A stretch of DNA of 64,000 nt from Aurifilum marmelostoma (lineage: Eukaryota; Ascomycota; Sordariomycetes; Diaporthales; Cryphonectriaceae): contig JAMXSV010000028.1 in assembly GCA_027559495.1 (NCBI GenBank), positions 2,232,001-2,296,000 on the forward strand. Direction: 5' to 3'. Both the position numbers and the translations under genes were made by a program. This document shows positions 1 to 11,112 of the stretch, piece by piece. Below the pieces are notes generated by a model. It was not told where the DNA came from and searched no databases. It saw nothing but the letters and a program-made list of their open reading frames with translations. The first letter of the stretch is position 1. Each line of letters starts with the position of its first letter.

Positions 1-1263
1 TGGCCGGGGCGAGAGGATTCCGGCACTTCAGAGCCGTGAAGGTGCAGTAGAAGAGCACGAGTTCTGTGATCCGATGTTAGAACAGGGTCAACAAGGGAAA
101 AGAGGATGTCCGCATAGTGACAATGACGAGAGGGACGAAAGGGATTGTGTCTACTTACCCTCCCAAGTCACGAAACTCAGCACCGCCCAGGTCTTCCACG
201 CCGACGTCGACCGGCTCCATCTCTTCAGAGCTAGCGAATTCCCATCCCGCTGGATCCAGACCTGGTCATGGCCCCTCCACGTGAAGTACTGGGCGCCACC
301 ACTGTACACCCGAATCTCGACATATGGAATGTCTTGGGTGTCAAGGAGGAACTTGACACACAACCTGTCCGAGTCAAAGGACCGCCGCATAAGCGTCTTG
401 CGCGCCTTGGGCCGGCTCTGGTCCCACGCGGGCAACAACGGCTGATACACGCGCGACTTCTCAGGTCCGGGGATGTCGGTGCGCGAGCTGAGCGGGATGG
501 CAAAGACCTGTTCGCACCAGTGGACCCGCTCGTGCGGCAGTGGGATGACGATGGCGGTGTCGTGGAACTGGCGGTTGACGAGCTGGTTCGAGGTAGCATT
601 GGCGACGGCGGCAGCAGTGGTAGCGGTCGGAGCCTGTACTGGTGCTGGAATGCCGCGGAGTTCGCGAAGCTCGAGGATCTTGTGCCGCAGCATCTCGAGC
701 TGGCCCTGGTCGAAGTGCTTGTCGCGCGTGAGCAGGCAGCGAAGCAGCCGCAGGAACTGGTTGTACAAGATGAAGCGCTGCGGCAGAGGGATGCCGCGGA
801 CCTCCTTCATCATGTCATGGTACATCTTGCGCCAGCGCATCTCTCGCGAGATTGTCTTTTCGTCGTAGTGCGTCGTGATGTCCCGGAGGGTCTTGGACAT
901 ACACGGGAGCAGGACGTTCAGGTGGTTCGACACGATAGGCGCACGGGACTTGTGCGCGCCGCTCTGGCTGGCCAACTCCCGGAGGCGTTGCGAGGATCCT
1001 CGGATCTCCTCGATCAAGGCGATCATGTGCCCGTGAAAGGACTTATCGAGAGCACCTCGGAGTCCGTCAAGACCTAAAAGAGTCGTGAGTCTTCACTGTA
1101 GTCTACAAAGATGAAGCGGTTGGAGGGTTTTTTTGGGAGGGGGGGTTTTTTTTGGCGTACCCATCGCTACTCTCTCTGCTCTCTCTGCCTCGAACCAGCA
1201 GCCATCGAAGAGGTCGCTCTGTTGAGGCATTGCTCTTACTGCGGGGTCGTAAACCCAGGTCAT
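1..1263 (-). CDS. Unrecognised fungal protein, 3' end beyond window
   Basis: I do not recognise a named family. Three exons are inferred on the minus strand: 1263-1161, 1073-159 and 63-1 (continuing off the left edge). The start at 1263 has an in-frame stop just upstream. The first intron has a GTACGC donor and a TTTTAG acceptor; the second has GTAAGT, a CTAAC branch site and a CACAG acceptor, and the frame stays open across both joins. About 360 residues are visible: a helical N-terminal half rich in charged residues, an Ala/Thr spacer near residue 180, then a C-terminal part with many aromatic residues ending in a hydrophobic stretch. No signal peptide or catalytic motif is evident. The spliced reading is far longer and less repetitive than chance, so I regard it as a real gene. 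The first exon is the least certain part. Confidence 0.72.
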
Positions 1264-2322
1264 TTTGAGGGTGCACAGAAGCGGCTGTCAAACTCGGCAG
1301 ATTCGCGTCTCGAGACGAGTATGCGCAGTCACAGTTGGATGAAGATGACGATGAATTTTCTCAAAACGAATTCGAGATGTCCGATATCCAGAGATACATT
1401 GATTGAGCCTTCGTCCGGCTCACATGATGATGAAAGGATTGCTTGGGTTGACCATTGGTCAGTATGGCGCAAACCTCTGTCACTGGTGGTTCGCCGCGAG
1501 GAAACTTCAGCAGTCTCTCTCTTATGCAATGCGTTGTTGGTCTCGTGTCGGCTTCTACCTTTCGAAGAACAGAGGGGTTCGTACGTTTGTGTGATTATCC
1601 GAGAGGCTTTGGAGCGATTTCTCTGGTTTTTAAAATAAGGTTCTCAAGCAAAAAGAGTGTGTTCCTGGAGAAGTCCTGGAGAAGGCCGAATGCAGGTCTG
1701 AACTGTCACAACCCGAAGAGACGCAAAGCTGCCCGGCGCTCCGCACCGACATGCATAACGCGGTAGAGGGACCAAATCGACGACGGCATGGGCTAATAAG
1801 CACCATGAACTGTCCAACAACGACCACCGAATAAAAACGAGGGGTCACCTCCCGCAGCGTGACATCCACCGCACTATGCACCTCCGGCGATCGTGGGTTG
1901 GTCGGAAACCACTTGCTTTGCGGCTCTGCGTTGCCTCTGACGTGTCAATCAGCCGACGAAGAGGTGCTCTCCTGCAAGTGGTTCCCACCCCCTCCTCCTG
2001 CCCTTCTCCCGCTTGTATCGGTAAGACGCGAAGCCAGGTGTGGCAGTTATCTCCACCAAGCAGGTTCGGGGATGGCCTCAAAATTTGTCAACCATTTGGC
2101 CAAATCAGGGTCTTGCCTGCAGAGGCGTCGTGAGCTCCTCCTCTCCCGTGTCCCCGCTAGCAGACCACCGGAATCGATCGATGGAGCTGACGGTCGTGCA
2201 GAAAATGCAAGGCAAAGGCAAGACACAGAGTCAGCACTGCCAAGACAATGTTTTCTTCTTTTTCTTCCTCCCCTTCCCTTCTTACCAGATGCAACCTGTT
2301 GCGTGGTCTGGCCAACGGGAAG

Positions 2323-2356
<34 letters not shown>

Positions 2357-4047
2357 TAAGTGAGACCTGCGATGCCGGTGTCGCAGAAAAAGAAGCTAGA
2401 CAATCTGTCTCTGACGATGAACCAGGAATAGAAAAACAGGGGGGACAGAGAGGACACAGAGAGGTAGAGGTAAGAGAGAGACGAGATGAAACGAGCCATT
2501 GAGAGACCACCAAAGAGAACGAGCCTGCAGATCCTCACACACCCACCCCGGGCTGCCACGAAGGTCGAGCCAACAGATAACCCACCAGCGGGGAAGGGGG
2601 GGGGGAAAGGAGAAAATTTTGTGTGTCGTCTGTCGGCCTCTGCTGCCCCATCAGACATGGAAGCGCCGCCCATCGTGCATTCTCCTAATGCAAGTACGCT
2701 TCGCACCGAGCGAATTGAGTTCCAGGTCGGTGGCTGGGTCGCATCAACCCGCAGTAATGGACCAGACATTGTGATCGAGTGCGGAGATGATCTAAACGAG
2801 CGGGCGGATTGGTCGAAATTCGAATGCTGTGGTGGGCGAGACGATTCCATTCGTCTCTGTTCTGTCCTTCTCCCAGCATGATTCAAGAAATCTCGCACGA
2901 AACCGCGACAAGACTTTCATAAGTTAGATCACAAGGCTTCAAAGATGATCTACATGGTTTCCCCTGTAAACCGACCTTGATCACCTATGAGGGTGACAAT
3001 GACGACGATTGTTGTCCGGCCCCCTTCTCTTCCTTTTCCATTTTCTTTCGGCAGCGTGAGGTGATTCATGTCTCGTGTAACGTTTCTCACCAGCCCGCCG
3101 ACGAGTCTCAGTGTCTCTGACTGACGAGGAAGACCCAGCGAGGGCTGTATGACCAGAAACGCGCAACCGGGCGACACACTGCGTGGCAGCTCAAACAGGC
3201 TGGCTTGTAATCAAGAAGAGCTCGTCCGGATTGTTTGGTCGCAATGACCTACAGTAGTCCATATGATGAGGACCGCCGCGGAAAATACATGCAATCACCA
3301 AGATCTGGTAAATTTTAAAATATAGATCTGATCGACCTCACCTTGGCCTGGTCCTGGCTTCAGAAGGAATTAATGTCGGGTGTTACCGCAGGAGAGTGGA
3401 TGCGAAACGGGCCTGAGCAAGAGAGTGTGAGTGCAAGGAACATCGGAGCCCGTTTAGGTTGCACAGGAGTCAAATGGCGGTCCACGACCCTTCCTAATTG
3501 AGAAGAAGCAACCAGTCAGGGATTAATTTCGAATATCGCAAGGAAGGAAGAACAGAGAAGAAGGGGGGGGGGGGGGTCAGGGCGCTATGACGCCGCTTAA
3601 ATAGATCGAGGCTGGTCCAAAGGAAACCGCGAAGATCAGCCTCGTTTTTGGGGCCGCTACTTCCTTCCCATTCTCTTACGATAATTAGGCAGCAGCAGTA
3701 TGGGCCAAGAATGGGAATGCCCTCTCTACACCTCGAAGAGGCTTTCCGCTCTGGGTCACCACGTCGTCTGAGCGTAATGAAGGACTGGCTCAGCATGCCA
3801 TGTAGTAGCTACAGAAAGAAAGAGAAATGAATGTCATGGAAAGATCGAAACGTCTTCAAGGAAGGCTCATAGTTCGTTGCTGCTACTATACATTTGGCCG
3901 GGTGCGTGTTTAGCCCCAGCCTGGCCCCATTGGTTCATCATAGCAAATCAAAGTCCTTCCCTACCAGCCGCAAACACCGTACCGACTACCAAAGAGATAG
4001 AAAATGAAGATGAAGAAAGTGTCGCCGTCGCCAACGCAACATCAACC
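1264..4047. other. Intergenic region, no supportable gene
   Basis: About 2.8 kb. Open frames here are low in complexity (translated T/A tracts) and lack splice continuity. It contains an A16 run (2323-2338), a G10 run (2596-2605) and a G14 run (3563-3576). Nothing resembles a transposon or RNA gene. Confidence 0.6.
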
Positions 4048-4583
4048 TTACTCAGACTCCTCAGCCTAGACGAATTTATCTCATTAGCTCTACAGCGACG
4101 GATCAGTGTGTGAAGAGAGAATGAGAAGAGTTTATCAAGGGAGACTTGGGGGGGGGGGGCACATACGTTGTAAGCAGCCTTCTCATCCTCGTATCTCTTC
4201 TTGTCGGCGGCAGCCTTGGCCTCGTACGGAGCACGCTGCTTGTCGTTGAGGGCCTTCCAGCGCTCACCCAGGATGCGACCGACCTCGCCTATGGGACATG
4301 TCAGTATGGAGCACAGTGCAGAGTGTATCGCCAGACACCGAGACATACCGAATTTGATGCCGGGGTTCTCCTCGCGAACGTTCTCACGCTGCTCGTTGGC
4401 AAAGAACATGTAGGCGGACAGCCCGCGCTTGGGGGCATTGGGATCTATTTGAGATCGATCAGCACGAGTCCGTGCAGGGTGGGTTGGTGGCGACGTGACG
4501 TTGCCAGAATGGATATACATACCCTTCTTGCCCTTGCGGCCCTTCTCGACCTTACCACCCTTCTTAGCTGCGGCCTTAGGCAT
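4048..4583 (-). CDS. nhp6: NHP6-type HMG-box chromatin protein
   Basis: Non-histone chromosomal protein 6 homologue, a small nuclear architectural factor that bends DNA in the minor groove and assists nucleosome reorganisation with FACT. Four exons: 4583-4523, 4444-4349, 4288-4167 and 4065-4048, giving 98 residues, the usual size for the family. A Lys-rich N-terminal tail (residues 1-21) precedes one HMG box (about 22-92). The box opens with DPNAPKRGLSAYMFF, contains the GERWKALNDKQRAPYEAKA helix and ends in an acidic AEESE tail encoded by an 18-nt last exon. All introns carry GTATGT donors and CATAG/CTAG-type acceptors. The third intron starts with its donor followed at once by a long C tract. 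The identity is clear; only the tiny last exon is inferred from splice signals and the expected acidic ending. Confidence 0.93.
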
Positions 4584-4593
4584 GATGATGAAA

Positions 4594-5013
4594 CTGGAGC
4601 AGGCCATGTTAGTCACAGACAACGAACATGACAACAATGTAGCGATAGGATTATGACAAGAACATTGCCAACGTTCAATGAATGGTGTGTGATGTAGAGT
4701 TTGGACTATGTGAAGTGGGTGAAGGAACTTTGACGCCTGAAGGTCTTTGCTGGGCCTGGGTCCTTGGATGCGTGGTTGTGCGCAGGCCAATGTGCACCCG
4801 GCGTGCTGGTCAGGCTAAAGCGTCCGCAGGTCGACCGGACCTCAGAGAAGCTTGCCAACGAGCTCGCAGACGACGCGACCGCGTATTTAGCGGGCGGGCG
4901 GGCGCCAACCACAGCAGTGCAGCGAGCAGAGTCGCAAATGCAATTGAGGCCGGGCGCATGGAGTAAAATGCAAATTGAAGGTGCAGATAGCTGGAGAGGG
5001 TCAGGATACATAC
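4594..5013 (-). other. Probable 5'UTR intron of nhp6
   Basis: Ten bases upstream of the nhp6 ATG the minus strand shows a strong acceptor: a GACTAAC branch site followed about 15 nt later by CTCCAG. A GTATGTATCC donor lies at 5013. This would be a 420-bp leader intron. It is an inference from splice signals only; other donors further upstream are possible. Confidence 0.4.
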
Positions 5014-5898
5014 ATTTCTGACTTGTGAGAAGATTTTTGAAAGCGTTGTGGTGCGTGACTGCGATGGGCGCAAACGGTCAGTACGGAGCGCGTCTTCTTG
5101 GATTTTGTATGCGAGGATGACGGGGGTTAAGTAGTTTTGGTGGTGTTGCTGGGCGGGCTGGAGAAGGTGTTGATGCTGGCGCACCACGATGCTGAGGTCA
5201 CGATGCAAGTCCAAAAACACAGTTTCTCGGTGCAGGAAGATGAGGGAAAAAGATCTGAATAAGATTTTCAGACCTGGCGAGCGTGCTGCGAATGTTGCGA
5301 AATGTGCAGTGCAAGTCGTAAAGAAGTGACTTGTGATTTGGTGATGAAAACGCAGGCAAATGATGTACTCACTGTGATTTCGAGTGCGCGTATGTGTCTG
5401 CGGTGAGGTTTGGTGGGAGAGGTAGAAAGGAGAGGAGCGCAGGAAATTGTATGGGCAAGCAACAGAGGGGAACGGCTTTTACCTTGTCTGCGGTTCCTTG
5501 GGCTGATCTGAGGGGAAAAGGCAGGCACGCACCCAGGGCAAGGCACGCAGCAGGTCAGGGTAGGCAAGGTAGGGCCAGGTAGGCGGGGAGGGGTGAGGGA
5601 TGCACTGTCACTCTACCAGACTGCTAGGGCAGGGTTCCGTGGGGAAGGAAGGACGCAGCTGGCCAGTCACGTCTCACTGTGGCCCAAGTCCACTGTCGCT
5701 CTAGCAGGCCCAGGCACTGTTAGGGGGAAAGTGCCAATCCCTTCCCCCCCCAAAAGCAGCCGGCCAAGCTCACGCGCGTCGGTTCCGTCTTGTCCTCATT
5801 CACCCATACAACCATGCCCTGTGTGCTAGTACGCATGGTACCATAGTAGTGATACAACAAACCTGTGCACCGTCTCCAAATCCCCAGCACCACCCTGC

Positions 5899-5953
5899 CA
5901 CACACACACTCATATGCACACATACACACACACACGTACACGCACGCATATAC
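5899..5953. repeat. CA/TG microsatellite
   Basis: Imperfect alternating purine-pyrimidine run, mainly CA with ATG, ATA and CG interruptions. Such a tract is prone to length change and can adopt Z-DNA. Confidence 0.85.
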
Positions 5954-6737
5954 CCACCCTCCTTCTCCCACACTCACTCGCTCTTTCTGACCTGCCACCA
6001 CCCGTCTGCATCTCTCTATGAGAAGCCTCATGTCTTGTACATTTTGGAAGCTTCTTGTTCTTCCGGGTGCTGTTTGTTTTGGCTTGACTGCTGTTGAGTC
6101 ATGAAGTCATGTATGTATGTATCATGTACCAGAAGTACTTGTCAACCGCAATCATCCACATCTCTGGGATGGGTCAAGGGAAGGGAAAGAGGGAAGGCAA
6201 GGGAAGGTAGGCAGGGGGAGAGGGGGGCGGGCGTGTAGGTATGGGAACTGGTGTGCGCCAGCTCCGGAAAAGCAAATGTCTGGGTCTGATGGTGTGGGCA
6301 TTCTTCCCTGTTGTGTGCTCAGGCGGTCTCAAAAACATACCGGCGCAGGCAACCACCCGCAGTGGAATGTGGTATGGATGACATCCAGAGCCCCATCTCT
6401 AACCACCCTCGCCCGCCAGCATGTCTCCTCTGCCACCACTTCTCACGCGCCTACATCTCCGGCGGCAACTGTGCTATGAACATGAGTATGCGTATCCGAG
6501 GACTGGCTTTCCGACCAAGTTGTTGCCATGCGACACATCCGCTCCCGGCATTTCCTGTGGGCGGTCGAGTCTCTGCGGCCAGCTTCGCTGTTGTGTCGTC
6601 AAAGGGCGCAGTCCAGGTATCCGGCCATCATCTGTTAACGCCCCGGTTAGTACACCACGCAGGCGCTATCTAAGTGGCCCTGCTAGGGGCCTTTTGCTCA
6701 GACATGCGCCAAGCGACGCGGCATACAACTGCCCGCG

Positions 6738-6750
6738 CCCCCCCCCCCCC
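6738..6750. repeat. C13 homopolymer
   Basis: Thirteen consecutive C residues in non-coding DNA. It is one of several long G/C runs in the window and relevant to judging homopolymer accuracy. Confidence 0.85.
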
Positions 6751-6858
6751 GACCGAGAGTCCAGGTCAATATCCGAAGGTCTCAATGAGGCAAGGGCTCG
6801 TACATCACTGTTCCGCAGAACCAGTGACTAGCTGGTGCTCGGTGATGATGAAATGTCT

Positions 6859-6936
6859 GTCCTTTTTTTTTTCCTCCCCCCCTCCCCCTTTTTTTTTTTT
6901 TTGTTTTTCCCTAAGGGAAAGGGGAGGGGGGGGGGG
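6859..6936. repeat. Polypyrimidine tract joined to polypurine tract
   Basis: C/T-only blocks (6859-6902 and 6904-6911) run into a palindromic centre CCCTAAGGG and then an A/G-only block ending in an 11-nt G run. The two halves are partly self-complementary, so the segment can fold into a hairpin. Confidence 0.7.
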
Positions 6937-8595
6937 TGTTCCCAGCTGCCAGGCTCACACTCGACCCTGCACGGGCTAGGCCCGCAGTAAGGATCACAAC
7001 AAACAAACACGGGCAATGACACCACCTGGGAAATTGGGGTCAGCCCTTGATGCGTAAGCCTGTGCCCATTCCTCCCTCCTAACAGAGGAGAGAGAGGGAA
7101 GTAAAAGACAGAGGGCACGGGTGGGGTCTGTACTATGTACTGAGATATCATGTACAGCTTGCGTGCCTATTGCTACTCTGTGGTATTTTTAAAGTAAAGC
7201 TGAGCCTTGATTCTGGCCATTTCCCACACCATGGGCACCTTGTGTGCAGCACACCATCTATGATCAGGAGTCATTGGGCCTCTTTCCGCCCAGTTTGGGG
7301 GTGGGCATGTGTGGGCTGTGTGTGTGGGCAAGCAGGTCCCGGCGGGTGCGCGCACAGGTTAGTCGATTCCTGGCACTGGGTGGCGGCTTTCATCACCCAG
7401 AGGTGATCCATTCTGGTTTCAGGCCAGGTATTTTTCATGCAAACGCCGTATGTACCGGTACATGCGCGAAATGCTGATCTGGTGAGCCCGCAACAGCTAC
7501 AAAACCGGGACTTCCCCACCCAACATGCTTTCTTCTTCCTTTCAACGCGTTGCCACCAAACTTCGCAGTCCTTGGGAAGATGTACGAATTATGAGTGTGC
7601 GATTGATTGCAGCAATCGACAATTGCGCGTCGAGTGATGATTGTGTGTTCAAGTGTAGCATTCACTCCCCGTAGTGTACAAAGTAGGCATTACTGTACCT
7701 CCTCAAAAATGACGCGACCTTTCATGGCGAGGAGATCTAGTGCTGGTCAATCCAGTCGACACGATGTGCTTTGTGCCATGTAAGGAGGACGCATCCCTTA
7801 AGAAAGCGCCACCGTATGTAGGCCGAGTGTTCTTTCGGTGGCCGGGAGAAGTCATCATGTCTGGCAGAAACATCACACTATTGTACCTCTCATGCATTAG
7901 GGATCTCCCGCTGTCTGCCGAATTGCCGGAGGTGTGTTGCGCTGTTGTTATCCAGGCGAGGCGGCGCGTTGAGGGAGCTCCCCCTTCAAGAAGCTACCGA
8001 GGACTCCTCTTGTGACAGGAGAGAAGATGAGCCATTTCGCGCCGTCAAGCTATCACTAGGATCGCGCTCTTCTCCCATCCTCCTTTTGCTGGGGGGGATT
8101 TCTGGGAAAGTCCTCTCAGCCCTTGGAAGGAGCTTGGCTGCAGGTCATCATCCTACTGCAACGCGACGCGCAAGGCCCCAGGCGGCGCACTTGCTTTCTC
8201 GGAAGTAGTGCCAATCACACTGTGCCTCCTGCCTCACGTGCATTCCCCCTGCAGCGGAGCTGTCCCCTTCAATCAGCTCATGTCGTAATCGTACTGTGTG
8301 TGTATGACTAAGATGACGATGATCTTGCTTTCCCAGACCTGCGAATCCCCTTCGTGACTCGGCTCAATTGTTCGGCCTTTCGCGGCTTGTTCCAGCGGGC
8401 TTTTGGTGTATGGTTTTTTTTTTTTTCCTTTCCCCCTCCAACGAAGGTTTGCTGCGAAACCTTGCATGATCGGACTTGGAAATAATTGAAAGCTCATGAC
8501 TTCTTTTTTCTTTTTTCTTTCTTCTTCTTTTGGCTGTGCATTGCATTACAACTTTTCAGCAAACTCTGCGAACCATCAGTCCAGGATCCGATGGG

Positions 8596-8880
8596 TGCTG
8601 AATAGGACACAAGACTGCAATCTTCACCCACTTTTACGGGTTGTACTATCGTGGACTGCTTCTCGGGCCAGTGTTGATACACGCAGACCAAAAATGTTGT
8701 TCCTCTGCGAGCTGGCAGCAGTACTTTTGAATCGCACAGAGATGTCATCTGAATTGGCCAGCTCTCGAAGGAACAACATGTTTGGTCTGCGTGTGCCAAC
8801 ACTGGCCCGAGAAGCAGTCCACATTTGTAAAAAACGTAGCAGTGGGTGAGAAGAAAATACAGCCCTAGGTTCTGTTCAGC
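8596..8880. repeat. Long imperfect inverted repeat (hairpin-forming)
   Basis: Core arms 8651-8716 and 8757-8822 are both 66 bp and match as reverse complements at 60 of 66 positions, with a 40-nt spacer between them. Outward, 8596-8650 and 8823-8880 also align as reverse complements with more mismatches and small gaps. I see no clear target-site duplication at the outer ends and no transposase. It could be a foldback/MITE-like element, a local inverted duplication or a hairpin RNA source. It lies 306 bp beyond the 3' end of the CENP-H gene. Confidence 0.85.
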
Positions 8881-9185
8881 GAATATCAAATCATGATAAT
8901 CCTGATTTCCCGTGGCCTCCGGTACTGATATGTCTTCCACCGGAAGATTAGATGTTGGACCGACTTACCCCGGTGGACCACTTCCCCCGCGAATCTTGTA
9001 GACGCTGCGGTAGGTCCGTCGCCCTGGGGAACCGCGTAGGGCCAGAGCAGCAGTCTGAAAACAAGTCCTGTCAGAGGCCGACCTGGTAGTCGCATCGACC
9101 CAGGTCCAGCCCATTATGCGGGCAGTCCTTTTCCTGACCTCTGAATGGTGAAGGTGTTCGTCTACGCTCCAAAGCACGCCACCCT

Positions 9186-10030
9186 TCACTCCGGGTCAAG
9201 CACCACGTCCCTCAGCTCGGAATCCGCTACCCAGTCCACGCCACTGCCCGCCACGATGCCCGCCGCCGTGCCCTTGATGACTCTCCACCTCTGCTTGCTG
9301 GCCCGCAGACGCGCCTCGAGTGACTCAATTTGCTCCTTCGCGGCAGGGTCGTCCGCAATGGCCCCCTCGCGATCTCTGTCGGCTTCCTTGGCGAGGCGCA
9401 GGACCTCGCCGGCGAGCTCGCGGTTCTTTCGACACACGCGTTGGGTCTCGCTTTCAACCTCGCTCAGCTGGTCGAGGACCTGGCGCAGGGTTGCAGACTG
9501 GACGGCAACGGACTGCGCCGTGTTGTCGCGGGCCCGGATCCAGGGTTGCAGGTCTCTGGGAGATTTATCAGTGGTAGTGAGCGGGAAAGACTGACGAGGG
9601 AGAACACTGACTCTTCGATGGGCGACGCGTAGGTGCTATTATGGATGGCCTTCAGGATAGGATTCGTGATGAGAACATTGTTCACTACTGTGTTGCGAAG
9701 ATTGTAAAGAGCCATGGCCTCGAGAATATGTGCCCTGGCTTCCTTGACCTCAGGCGACTCTGGCCCATTCCCGACGCCTGCTTCTTGTCTGCTGTGATTG
9801 GTACTTTCATCTATGAGATTTTCAGCCTGTGAGATCAAGTCAAACGGTAGAATTTTTTTTTTTCATGACTGACCTGCAAGCCGTACTCTGGCCTTGGTGA
9901 GAGCGACTTCCAATTCCAATTTCTGCGCCTGGTCGTAGAGGCTCAATATTTCTTTTTCCTCCTCTGAGAAAGGTGGCGCTTCGTCCATCTCCTTATTACG
10001 AGGCGCGTCTTCCATTTGCACGTCATTCAT
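9186..10030 (-). CDS. Kinetochore subunit CENP-H (Fta3/Mcm16 family)
   Basis: Component of the inner-kinetochore CCAN/Ctf19-type complex at centromeres. Exons 10030-9874, 9810-9612 and 9555-9186 give 241 residues. The N-terminus is acidic; the middle and C-terminal parts are predicted coiled coil (heptad-like ETQRVCRKNRELAGEVLRL region). The end carries the family signature WRVIKGTAAGIVAGSGVDW followed by a short acidic tail (DPE), as CENP-H proteins end. Intron 2 (GTCAGT donor, CCCAG acceptor) is unambiguous. Intron 1 has an alternative: the chosen GTCAGT donor pairs with a CATAG acceptor, but a GTACGG donor at codon 48 with the CACAG acceptor also keeps frame. The gene is divergent from atg11 across about 1 kb. 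The family call rests on the C-terminal signature. Confidence 0.85.
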
Positions 10031-11026
10031 GGTTGTTAATTTGCTCCGAGTCAAAAGTTCTGAAAGGGCAAACGGCAGGAGACCAGTGAGCTGAAAGCAG
10101 ACGCGTCGCAAAATTGATGGACGCGTGATGGTGTGCTTGTCTTCTTGGTGGGGGGGGGGGGAGATCCAGAATGTCCCGGCTGGATGCTACGGCTCAGAGT
10201 CAATCTAGGCTGCTACGCCCAAAGCACAGTGACCGAGACTGACAGCACAATCTAATCAGTTCAAAATTGTACGTTTCAAGGAAAAAAGGCTGTCGTTTAC
10301 GCCTCTGTGTTTCATTTTTTTTTGTTTTTGTTCTTTGTTTTGTTCTTTTTGTTCTTCTTTCTTTCTTTTTCTCCTTTCATATTAGAAAAAGAGGAGAAGA
10401 ACAGAAACAAACCATGGTCACACAGCATAGATGCATACCCCTGACTCGGTATGATGGCATGTTCACATGTAGTGAGGGTTTCCTACACTCTGATTTGCTA
10501 TGATTGCCGTACGTGCATCAATATCTACAATGACAAAATGATGTAAGTGCAGGAAGTCCTGTATCACACAAAATGCTTGTATCCCATAGTCAGAGGAATC
10601 CGGTCCAGGTGATCCGATAGTACATCCTCTAAGGCAGGCCATTCTGCTAGAAGTTTTGCAGAATTGGCTCGTCTACTGGTGCTGCCCAACCCTTTGTTGT
10701 ACCTACCAAGTAAGGCGACAAGCCTGACAGGGTCACGAGGGGCTGCCTGCTGCACTGTGCCTACTGGTCACTGGTCGTCATCCCAACCTCTCTGACTCCA
10801 AGAACTAACACATGCTATTTGCTCCTCACCTCTCAACCTGGACCCTAAGTCCAGTTCATAGAAAGCTCATCAACCCCACCTCTTGTCCTCCATATCTTCC
10901 TCGAACAATGCGAGCTTCATATCAGCATACGTACGCATACTGAGACATCCATCAGACCGCAATCCCTCCCAACCCCTCCCCCCCTCGAGCGCCAGCACTT
11001 GACGGCACGAGCGAAGAAGATGGACC
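10031..11026. other. Divergent intergenic region between CENP-H and atg11
   Basis: About 1 kb that must hold both promoters. It contains a G12 run (10150-10161) and a T/C-rich stretch (10310-10380). I cannot assign specific binding sites. Confidence 0.5.
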
Positions 11027-11112
11027 ATGGCCACAACCCCGAGAACCCAGGTGCTGATAGCCCACAGTGGGCAAGCCATCGAGATCGACACCTCCCGCTT
11101 CTCAACCGTTGA
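11020..11112 (+). promoter_or_regulatory. Upstream ORF overlapping the atg11 start
   Basis: An ATG 7 nt before the atg11 initiator opens a 30-codon frame in another phase that stops at 11112, inside atg11 codon 29. Initiation here would bypass the atg11 start. Whether the transcript includes it is unknown. Confidence 0.5.

Larger units (their letters stand above)
4584..9185. other. Long intergenic region with simple repeats and an inverted repeat
   Basis: About 4.6 kb between nhp6 and the CENP-H gene. Apart from the nhp6 leader, a CA-rich microsatellite, homopolymer tracts and the inverted repeat at 8596-8880, I find no gene. Open frames are short, compositionally biased and do not join through plausible introns. 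It may hold an untranslated transcript that cannot be recognised from sequence. Confidence 0.5.

Noticed and set aside
2047..2898. 283-codon minus-strand open frame
   Set aside because: Much of it is translated T/A and C/T tracts (runs of Phe and Ser); no domain, no splice continuity, no plausible start context.
8624..8849. Overlapping plus and minus open frames with similar proteins
   Set aside because: Their similarity is simply the inverted repeat read in both directions; not evidence of genes.
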